From positions 102,187-166,186 of the forward strand of contig JAODTK010004265.1 in NCBI GenBank assembly GCA_026419785.1: a stretch of 64,000 bases of DNA, read 5' to 3'. This document shows positions 28,101 through 40,100 of this stretch, in pieces (within the stretch, counting starts at the first letter, position 1; each line of letters begins with the position of its first letter). A program made the translations under genes and the position numbers. The notes below the pieces were generated by a model. The model worked only from the letters and a program-made list of their open reading frames with translations, was not told the origin of the DNA and did no database searches. The DNA comes from Sclerodactyla briareus (lineage: Eukaryota; Echinodermata; Holothuroidea; Dendrochirotida; Sclerodactylidae).

Positions 28101-31100
28101 AACTTGGCCCTAGGGCATATCTACGCATCCAGGTGTGTCAACAATCATTCTGAATTCTCAATTCAAATCTCCAAACAAACATCCTGTGCTTGATTGAGGT
28201 TGAACTAATTGGAATCAAGGTTCATTGACCTTCGGACATCTTTGGCTTGTGAAGGTGAGGTCAAGGGTACTTTGAGGCGGCACAAATAGCCACTGTGGGA
28301 AAATTTCTTTTTGATTCCCTTGACGAAGTAGCGGAATCTAGCGTCACGTGTGCGTGTGTGTCGTGCTGTGTGTGGATGTGTGGTGTGACGCTCAAGCTTG
28401 TAAACCGATAAAGTGATCCGGGTCGGAGTAGGTCAGGCTCATACTTGGTATGTGTGTTCCCCATGATGAGACAGGGAACCCATTGTTTTTGGTCAGGTAA
28501 GAGGTCATCTGAGGTCACCAGAGGTCAAGTCTGAAAACCGTAAACTCGATAAGTCCAGGATGGTTTGTTTGATTAAGTTTGAAATTGGTGTATAGCTTCT
28601 TATGGGGAGTACAGAAACCCTTATTGTTTTTGGTTTCAGGTCGGAGTGAATTTTGGTCGAAAAATAGAAAAAATTGGTGAAATTTGTATTTGGCCAATTT
28701 TGGCTTGTAAAACGATAACTCGAGCCACACGGATGATGAAGCTATACTTGGTATGTGTGTTCCCCATGATGAGTCATGGAACCCTATTGTTTGGGGTCAG
28801 GTCCGAGGTCCATTGAGGTCACAAGAGGTCAAAGGTCTGAAAAACCTTGTAAAACGGGAAGTCCAGAATGGTTGGTCTGACAGTTGAAATTAGGATAGCT
28901 GTGTCTTATGGGGGAAGTACAGGATCCTTTTTGTCGGTTATAGGTGGGGGTGAATTTTGGTAGGAAAAAGAAAATTTGTGGAAAATTCGATATTTTGGCC
29001 GAATTTTGGCTTGTAAACACGATAAATCGACCCCACCAGGATGGATGAATTCATACTTGGTAGGGGTGTTCCCATGATGAGGACATGAACCTATTGTTTT
29101 GGGTAAGGTCAGAGGTTATCCGATGGTCACAGAGGTTTCAAAGGTTGAAATCTTGTAAACACGAAAGTCCAGAAATTGGTTAGGCTAATTCAAATTGAAA
29201 TTAGGTGTATAAGCTTTCTATGGGGAGTACAGGAAAAACCCTATGGTTCTGGTTCTAGGTTGGGTGAATTTTGGTCGATGTCGAAAATAGAAAATGATGG
29301 GAAATTTATATTTTGGCCAATTTTGGCTTGTAAACACGAGTAAAGCGACCTCACCAGGTATGGATGAAGCTCATACTTGGTATGTGTGTTACCATTATGG
29401 TACATGAACCCTATTGTTTTGGGGTCGGTAGAGGTCACCAGAGGCAAGTCTGAAAACCTTGTGGACACGGTAAATCCAGAACGGTTGGTTCGATTTCAGG
29501 TGATTGAAGTTGAGGGTGGTGATCTTTTTTATGGGGAGTACATGAACTCTATGTTTCTGGTAAAGGGCAGGGGAATGGGAGGCTCATACTTGGTATTCCC
29601 AATGATAGTACATGAACCCCATTGTTTTGGGGTCAGTCGGAGGCCATCTAAGGTACCAGAGTTCAAAGTCTAAACACCTTGAAATTTAGTATGCACCTTT
29701 CTTACCAAGGTACGGAACCTATAGTTGGTGGTGAAGATAGGAATAGGAAATTTGTCAGACGTTAGTGCCCATTAATGAGATGGTTCTATCTCCCTTTGTC
29801 TGTGTGGCTGGCTATGCTTGACAGGCAGGAATCAGTCAAGGAATTCATAAGCCTTTTGGCATTTCTGGTTCTCTCTCTATGGGTCATGTTCTTCGATGGA
29901 TGTTGACCAAATGAGTTACAACAATGTTTATTGACTGCTAAGACATCTGGCCATGTGAAGATCAAGTCAAAGTAGATAAAACAGGGGCGCAAAGGCCTTG
30001 TTTCGAAATGCCTTCTTGCTCATGATTTGGACATTTGACACATAATTGTAAATTCGTCTTGTAACATTTTGGGGTTTGAGCTACAGCACAATTGTGTTTT
30101 TTTTATAACATAATCTAGGGAAATTGTGAGAAGATTTCACTGGGCCAATTATAGTTGTCAATGTGTTACTTGACCACACTGGATGGATCGAGCCACATAA
30201 TTGGTATATGGAATTTCCATAATTGTACACAAACCCTAGTGTTTCATGGGCAGGGTCTCAGATCCGAAGTCACATGCTTAGCTGTATTTAAAAGGAGATG
30301 AGCTGAAAACGTTAACCTTCTGGCTTCCGGTTCATGGGCCCCCTCACAGACCACTATGGCAGACCCATTAATGGAGCAGCATGGTGTATCTCACTATATT
30401 TTGTTCAGTGTTAAAGTTATTTTAGCTTGAAGGGTGTCAGAGAGTAACACTGTCCAAAGGGAGATTGATCACTACATAGATCTCTGAGCTGGAGGATAGA
30501 GACCATCATGATCAAGGCCCTCTCCGGCGGATTAAGAGGAAAACTCTCCCGTCCATAGCCTGATTGCGGGGCTCAAGGTGAGCATGGTCAGTCTTCAACC
30601 ATCTAGCGATATAAGTAATGTCTGGTGTGATTAGATGGTTGACCTTGGGAATGTCCCCAGACGAGCCAGATTTTACGTCAATTGGCTATGTTATACGAGT
30701 CCACAAAGGGAGCTCGCTTTGGTCGTAGTGTAGCTGACCACCATATCCTTAAGCTATTTTCTAAAGACTTCTCTTTAAAAAAACTGTGATGTTGTTTCGA
30801 TTGTTTTCCGGTGAACAACTGACAGTAATGGCCGATGGGGGTCGCCAGTTGCGCTGCTTCCTCTTTCTGCCAGATTGGTTAGTAACATAGCTTGAGCCCG
30901 GATGGAGGTGTACAGGTACCCTCATGAATTGCAACATAACCGATTCTCCATGGGAGGGGGAGGGAGGGAGTCGTTCCAGATATTCATCTGCCTCTTTAAT
31001 TCATTTATACATAAGACTCACACACCACATTGGACAGGTTGTTAGCTTGAATGACTGTGGCTCTTTTTGGACCACATTGGCCGCAAATCTTCTCATCTCA

Positions 31101-34100
31101 AAACTCTTCTTCCCAGATATCATTAGTTAGCCTACCTCGGGATGGAACCCGTCAGCGAGGCGCTTCAACCTTGGACAATCCTGCAGCGACACAGGGAGGG
31201 GCGGACCTACTGCTTGACGACCACTTCATGTGATGCGGACCTCCTGGGGGCCGGATAGCCATCATGGCGGAGGGGAGACTGCAGTGGTGTGGGGTCCGTC
31301 CGCTTCCGGTGAAAAAAATATGGGTATGTTACTCTGCCAGGTAAGTCCTCATGTTCAGCAGTTTCATGGTAACCCCTTGTTGTCTTGTGTACCATGTGGT
31401 CAATTGCAGTCAGGTTACATCTTGAAGGCTAATGGTCATGTAATATGGGGACTATGTACTTCCTACTCTTCCATCATGACACTCAAAACTTCAGTCCAGA
31501 ATTCAGCGGCATCCAGTTTCTGATAAGGCATGAATGATGTATTGCATATTTGCCTTGTGTCATCACAAGGGGAAACTGCAGATCCCCTACACCCCAGCCA
31601 ATGTAAAACATGTACTTTAGAAATCTGTACCAAACTATAGATGACATTCATAGAAACCTACAACTCGTTTCACAGATATCAAGATAATCTCATTCATTTC
31701 CAAGTGAGCTTCTGTTTCATGGACGCAGATATGCTGCATTTATTGTGTAGGGTCTAAGGGCCTCTTCTTGCTTCGTTCCCCCTGTGATGTCAAAATTCCT
31801 CAGATTTCTCAAGAGTAAATTGAATTATCTCAACACGGCACATGGTAGAACCTCCAAACTGGGTGTGGGGATCTCCTTTTTTTTTTTAAACCTATGCTAG
31901 TTCAAGTTTAAGACTTCAAGTTTTAACTTGAGTACCTTTTGACTGGGGTGCTCATTCGTAATAGACGGGAAGAGGGGAAATGGTGGAAATGAGTTTAAGA
32001 AGTACCAAAAGTCAAGATGCGACATCTTCTTGCATTGGTATTTGAAGTGGTGTTATGAGGTATGTGCACATTATTTAATTGGCTGAATTTTTTTTACCCT
32101 GAAAATTAACGGTTTTTTTTTTGCACATTAAGGTTGAAGGCTGTCAACATCAATATCGGAGCAATCGTCTAGTAGGGTGCTCATTGTAAGAGACTGGAGA
32201 GGGGAAATGGGTGGAAATAGATGTTTACAAAGTACCAAAATCCAAAGTCCATGCTGACATCTTCTTCATTGTATTCGAAGTGGGTTTTTCTATGAGTTAG
32301 AGGGTATGTGCCATATTCAATTGGCTGAAATTGTTTTTACATGGAAATTAACTGTTTTTGCACATGAAGGGTTTGAAAAGGCTGTCAACAGTCAATATCG
32401 ACAATCGTCTAGTATGATACTAGATTTTTCACCAGGCGGTTTGTTTATCTTTGTGATATGTTTCTATTTGTACGGTGTGTTTGAAAGGTTGATCGGTTGA
32501 CATGCCAGGTAACGGTAATTTCGTATTCGTCAGAGAAATCATAACCTTTGGGTATTCAGAGGAACATATTATTTAATTATAATAAAGTATATTATATGGT
32601 GGTGGCTATAGTGTAATCTAGTACAGAGGGTGGAAAGCCCCCGCAGGAATATGACAAAAGTTCACGTTATCAGTTTTTGCGTTTGCTGTTAGAATATTAC
32701 CGTGACAGCCTTTTATTTGGCGATTGGCTTGTATTTTACTGCAGGCGTGGGCTACCACATGACCATTGCTAAGGCTCCAGGCTGCTTGCTGTCACAGAAT
32801 GTGATCAACCTGAATCAAGGCCACGTCAAGATCGCTCAGCTCGAGAATAACGTCGGGCCGAGCTCTCATTCATCCTCCCGCGGGCAGGAAGAGGTTGGTG
32901 CGTTTGAGCCTCTTCATGAGATGGAAGACCCGCAAGTGGGAGATGGGCGTTGACACTATGGGGCCTCATTCAACAACCATGGAGGATGTCTTCTTGAGTA
33001 AGAAAAAGTAGTAACAGAAGGTGGAACGAGAATTTTCCCTTCTATTATTTGCCCTTTTCCTAGGCTTACCATTTCCATGGCAGCAACATTAGCCATTCAT
33101 ATGACTGCCACCCCCAGAATTGATGGGTTGTTAACAGGTTAGTTCATTTTATCCAAGGGCTCAACCAGCAAGTTTAGGGCGTAACCCCTTTCCCTTCCCC
33201 CCTCTCACCATCTTTTTAATTTTTGTCCGAACTGAATTTCATTCAAGGAGAGACACCTTGGTTCCTTTGGAAGTCCGTCAGAAAATAGAATATAAGTAAC
33301 AAAATAAATGATGACAATATAGAGATCTCAATATACAGGATAGAAAGATGTTAGTATCCGGGTGTGGGGGAAACCCTATGATTAGATTTTTTAGCACAAA
33401 ATCACAGTAGGGGTAATAGCCTATCTTATGTACTTTTATTGTTTGAGCTTGTTAGCAAGATCACAAATGAACCATGAGTGCTATGGTGTTCTGGTCTGGT
33501 ACAAAGGTACAGAATATAAAGCAGATAGATTTCCAAGCATGAAACTGCTAATAGTGTCCCATTTATATTAAATGCCTTCTTTGAGTTCCTAATTTTTTTA
33601 ACAAAGATTCAGGGGTCACGGATGTCAATCCAAGTGTTCTATATACGGTTAATATATTGTTTATCATTTTTTTTTTTCATATATGTTTATTATATGCCAC
33701 TTTTGAAGTGTTTTGAATTCCATGAACCTGGTGGTTGGTTTTGTTTACCTTTAGTTTGGAAATTTGTTAACATAGATTCAGGGTCCTGTGTTCTTTCAAG
33801 CAATTTCTCCCCCCCCCCCTTTCTGAGATTTTGAGAGATTGCTGGATTCCAGACTTTGTTGGGTAATCCGTGAAAATTTTCAGCATAGATTCAGGTCATT
33901 GGAGTCATTCAATGTTTCTAATTATGCCAGATTTATACTCTTCCCTTCAAGTCTCTTGAAATTCCTTGAAAATGAGTGCAGCCACGTGTTCCTGAATATT
34001 CGAATTTTGAGAATGGTCACTGGAATTGAGTAAGTGTCCAATTGCCATCACATACGGGCAGGTCATTCCCATTTCCACAAAACTATTACTCCCATTTTTA

Positions 34101-37100
34101 GACACGGTCACAGCTTATTCTAATGAATTTGATATGGTCACTGGAATGCGGCCAGTATGGGTGGTGTCCTCGGGGGCTGACAAACTATAATCCCCTTCTA
34201 TATCTGCTTTGCGATTTTGCTGTTATCATATCATCTTCTAACTGGCAATTTGCCATCTTTTGACCTCTAAGATCAGGGGGTTGAATCAATCTGAGCAAAA
34301 TGAACAACCACTGATCACGTACAATTACACGACAAGTCGTTCCCTCGACCCACTATTGACGTAGACGGGCGGAGGTCATTTCTAGATGAAACTGAGGAAT
34401 TGTTTTTTGGCTACAGTTTGGTGGATCGGTTCATACTTCTACTCATAGGTGAATGCTTCCTATTGTTTTGGAGTCATGGTCAGAAGATCAAACAACTGAG
34501 GGGCTGAGTATAAATTAATTAATGACTAGATTCAATGTAGAGTTTTGTGTCCGATCAGGCTGAAATTTGGTATACAGCTTTTTCTGTCCTTATGACAAGT
34601 TATGAGCTCTATTGATTTGGGTAAAAAATGGGAGAAATAAATATTTTGGCTAAATAAATTGACCCCACTCTGAAAGATTAGCTTTTGTTGGTCCCCGGTT
34701 CCCCATTATGAGTACATGATCCCTATTGTCTGAGATCTGAGTCAAGGTCATCGGAGGTCAACATAGGTCAAAGTTTAAAGCCTTTTAACATGTCAAGGCC
34801 AGAATCCTGGTCCACTTTGTTATCCGAAGAAAATGAATGAAGCCCCATAGCTTTTTAGTGTTAGACCTGAGGTCTAGTGCAGTGAACAATGAAGACATTG
34901 TGCTGAGATTGATATTTGGCTGGAGTGGAAAGCTTGGGCCTGCTGACCCTGATAAATTAAGATTTGGACCAAATTTTAGTCTGGTAACACCATAACTTGA
35001 CACCACCTGAATGCATGGAGCTTCATATCTCAGCGTCGTTTCCCCCCCCCCTCCCCATTGAATGCAGATTTGATTTTTAGGGGCAGTCACAGGTCAATCG
35101 AAGTCAAATCTGGATAATGTGTTAACATGAGGAGTCTATAAAACCCCAATATTTTGTGTAGACCAGAAATGACTTTCAAAGGGGGGGAAAAATATTAATT
35201 CATAGATTTACTTGTTACTGGTATTATATGGGTTCCCCATAATGATTAATGGAGGCGACAGTGCTTAACTTGGTTCCCAGATGGCAATCATGTCAGAACC
35301 ACTAAAGCTTGTTACTGAGTCAAGTACTGAATTGAAATCACCACTAGTTTCAATGGGAAAAATTTTGCCTGGTCGCCTAGAAGCCATTGAAGGAATATTT
35401 ACCCGATAAGGTATCACAGAAAGAGAAAGCCAAATAAAAGTTCCTGTGAATACTGCAATACCTGTTGATTTTGGGTACCAAAATCTGCTTCGAGTTTGAG
35501 GGAATGCCTCTGAAAACTGGTCTCAATGGCTCTATTCCATGTCGGCGAAGATGTTCACTTTTTGTTTGTGTCCGCCTGAATGAAATTCAGGAAGAGAACG
35601 TAGTTGGTCACGATGGGTGTGTGTGGGCGTGTGCGTGTGTGTAATTGTGTGTGGGTGTGTGTGTGTGCGTGCGTGTGTAACAGGTGTCAAACGAGGACGT
35701 TCATATGGATACACACTTGTCAACTGCGGACACACATGGAAACAAGGACTGTCCACGCTTGAAAGAGGGTTGTACAGACAAGCGCAATGCTACACCAATG
35801 GCTTTAGTGCAGTTTATGTCAATCTGCGATCACAGTCATCGGTGGGGTAGGGTGGTCAACCAGTTGTGTGGTCCACGGTTGCATGGTATTATTGTGCGTC
35901 GCAGTCAGCAGTGTGAACCTCGGGTGGGTGTCATGCAGAAATCTACACTTTTTTCACACTCGAACCACCATAGGGCAGTGTTAACTTTTGTTCAATTTCC
36001 AACTACACTCCTTTGGTCAGCTATTGGTCTCGCGTCCACCATGCCTTGCTTGACGATGTCCTCGGTTGGAGGGGTTCAATGCAATGTCCTCGTTTGACGT
36101 CCTTACATTATGTTTGATGTGTGTCCCACTTTCTCTTAGCAGGATTTCCACAAACCATGAGGCCCGACCTATGACAACATTTTGATTTTGTGTGTAGCAC
36201 CGGGGTTGTGTGTACACGATCTGATTAGATTTTGGGCGCAAAGTGTCATTAATTAAGTTGGGTATTAGCTCATTTTATGTGAATTATTGTCAAAGCTCGT
36301 TAGCAACATTGCCCAAGAACCGTATGTGCTACAGTGATGTATTTGGCATGTAGGACTCTGGATGACAGGTAGAGATAACTGATTAGATTTTCGTCAAGCC
36401 TAAAATTGCTAATTAAGTGGTCTAACTTGGCATAATTTATGCCATTTTCCAAGTATGTGAAGCTCATACTTGTAAGTGGGTTCCCTAATAGTAAATGATC
36501 CTTAATTGCTTTGTGGTCGGGACAAAGGTCATCTTAGGTCACATGCAAACCTTGTGGCCATGACAAATTCCTAACTCTCCTGTCCTATCGAGCTGGAGTT
36601 TCGGTGTTTTATCATCTCCTTATCCCCTTTGTTTCATGTCTAGTCAAGGCTATCAGAAAGAGTCGAGGAAACACTACGGCCTTTTGATTTTTCCCTTGTT
36701 TAAGGATAGCATTTGAAGGTTGTTATATATATATGAACCAGACCGGAATGTCTAGTAACCATTTGTTCCACTTCCCCAACACACTATTATTGCCTGTCTA
36801 GAGTTGAAGATCATGATGTAGAAGCGAGGCTCGTTACAACTCGTATGGATCTCCTGCGACTGAAGAGCGAATTAGAAGGACGACATACCACAGGGTGACC
36901 AGTGCCTCTAGTGCGCGCTGAAAAACACAGGGTATGATAGTCCATACACTCATTATATAATAGTAATATCAAAAAATAATATACAAATAATAACGAGAGG
37001 GCAACCCCCAGAGTTGTGGATCCATGGTAATAGGGTCTATTTTTAGTTTTTTGCTACCTGCAAAAACAAATTGCAAGTTGCAAAGTGTCAAAATCTATCA

Positions 37101-40100
37101 TAATATATCTGACACGGACATTCCTCCCCCCCCCTCCACAAAAAAAAGAAGAAGAAGAAAAATCCTATTTTCTGCAAAAATACTGGGGAACACTCGAACC
37201 TTTCGTACTTTGTATCATTTCCTCCTTCATTTCCTCAATCTCTAAATACACTGAGGAAAGACAATTTTCACAAATCCCTCAATTTGGCTAAAAATCAAGT
37301 TTCCCCTTTAAAATCCACATTTTTAGCTCAACCTGGTGTCATACCATCGACAAGTGCTTAACAGCACAGGTGAGTTTTGGGGGCATGTTTGCGATAGGTC
37401 TCCTTAGTAAGTAGAAACATGCACAGTAAGCAAGTTGCGTGTGCAGTGGTGATAGCGAAGGCCATTATCATATACTCTTCTAGAAGATTTGGGGGTGAAC
37501 TCAAGTTGGTTGGGGAACTCCCCCCCCTCCCAGTTAGAAGGTTCATCTTTGTCTCTCTCTACCCCGCAGACCATCTCTACAGGAAAATCCTGTCGGAACT
37601 TGGCCTCCTGCCTCTACTGGCAGCAGTACTTACGCCCTTCATTAAGCGGTTCATCCACTCGCTCCGTAACTGGCTCCTGATGGTCTTCCAGCGGCCTCAT
37701 ACCCATACAGTGTACCCTTGTTGCCCTCCTGGCGGCCAGATGTTTCACACGGTGGAGGAATCACCCCCTCTGGCGATGACATCTCCATTTAGGGGAACAC
37801 CACTGTGCATTATCAGGGTGGGGTACCCAGCACGCTCAGGAGCACCATAAACTGCTCTGCTTGCTCGATCAATTCTCAAATCGAGAGCACAAAAGCTTCC
37901 ATGTAACCATTCTAAAGGGAGCATACAGGGCAGTTGCAAAACTGTGAGTAGGACTCGTTAATTAGAGGTGATGGGGCTGAACAGTAAGGCGTTACTTAAC
38001 AACTTTTGATCAACTTTTTTTCAAATGCTGAACACTTAGCATCTAGGCCTTGCTTCAAATGTGGCAACTTGAAATCTAGCTTGCTTTGAACACTGACACT
38101 TTCGGCATAAAAGCATGATATGCTGACAACTTTGGCATTGGAGCTGCTTAAAATGCTGACAACTGTGGAATCTGAGCTTGCTTCAAATGTTGACAACTCG
38201 GTATACAACGTTTGCTTTGAATTCTTAAACTTCTTGCACTCCCGGCCTTATATCAATGCTGAGAATTTTGGCATTCAAGTTTGATTCCAATGCTGAGATT
38301 GCTTCACTGACCATAATATGCTGCAGACTCTCTAAGTGATCAGAGAGCATGGTGGTAGGTATATCTAGTATTAGGACTTGGCTTTCTTCCCACAACCGTC
38401 TCCCTCAAGCATGATCTAGCCAACAGGCAAAAATAAAATAGTGATACTCAATTCGTTTCAATCATCATTTCTGGAGTGTAAATGTCCTCTTCAATCAAAC
38501 TGGGAGAGGTTTTCAGTGAAACCAATTCAGAGAACCGTTACAGGAACGAATTCCTCACACGAATCCTACCCTGAATATCAATGATTGATTACTGGATTGA
38601 ACGTAACCTGACACCACTGTCTCTTTCAACTTGACAACTCATCGGGGCAACATGTTGTTGTCTCATCGACTCCAAACGGAATCAAGGCATGGCACGCTTC
38701 AAAAATAAGCCCTATCACACTGCGCCGGCCTCCCATCAGACGCTAGGACAATGCCTTCTGAGGTACTACTGGACGAGGGCTTATCCATCACGACGATCAA
38801 CCACACCCCCTCCCCGGACCGTCCAGGAGCAGGCCAGCGACAGGTCAACAAAGGGGTCCAGACGGGTTCGCGATCGCATACAACATGCTCTTCGGGATGT
38901 TCCCTCTCCCTGCTTCTAATCCTAACTTTAAATGCTTCTCGCGCCCCCTCGCAACACACTTTCCTGGCGCTAGCTTCGTCGCTTCTGACTCAAAGAGAAC
39001 AAGACCAAGTCGAAGCAACCTGCAGTTTGTCAGCGGCGTGAGGACCCTCCCAAATTCTGGGATCTCCGCCTATCCTGGGAGTTACTCAAACTATGCATTC
39101 CCCTGCCGTCCTCTCCTGGGGTTGTTCGTGGCATTCGACGTGGAGGCGTTATAGGAGGAAAGGCCGGTTCTTGCATACCTTTGTGTTGTTCCTCCATGGC
39201 TGGGCGATCATACCCCTCATGTTACATGGCATCCTTCCTCTTCTCCGTGCCTCGACGGCTTTTCAGCATGCGATGTTTAACGTCATTTTCGGGTCAACCA
39301 CGTTCCTGGCAGTGGAGGTGCTGATGGTCCCTGAGCTGAACCTGGTCAGGGTGGGGCAGGTGCTGGACTGGGCCTTTGTGTTCTCCCCCTCATACCGTTG
39401 GGCAAGGCGTTGGCAGACTTCTATAATAACTACCAGATCCTCTCTGTGTGCAATTCATCACCATTGGCCATGCAGTTCTGCAAAGAAAGTGGAGGTTTAA
39501 AATCCCTGTAACTCTCAACTCGAATTGAAAGATAATTATCACCACATCAAGATTTCATCTTTTTCACGTTCAAATGCATAAACGATCATTAACCTGGTCA
39601 TTCCCATTCAGTCGGAAAGAAATCCAAACAATCCAAAGGTTGTATTGAATGAAGAGAGAATAACAGCTTGTAAACATTTCATCATTTCATGGTGTCAGAG
39701 ACGGAGGGGGGGACATGACATAGCTTGGCTTGGGGATGTCCACTGGAATATTCCTGGTTGTGCTCTCCTACAGAGACAAACATGACAATAAACGTAAAAA
39801 AGGATATCACTGAAAAGCATAATGTCGACCAAACAAATTAGTTTTGAGCCGTCTCACCAGGAAGGTAATAAATGCTATCTGCTCGATGGAGTTGTCTATC
39901 TTCCACCTTAGTTTGATCCATAGTTTTGTGCAGCCTTACAATCGATAGAGAGCTTCTGCTGGATTAACAGAACAAACAGTTCTACGTTTCCCATCCTGAT
40001 GGTTTCACTTAGTGATGTTCTCAGCAAGGGAGCAACCCCTGGATTTTTGCTTGGTACTCTTAAAACACATGTCGGGATCCACAGCAAGGATTTTGGTGTT

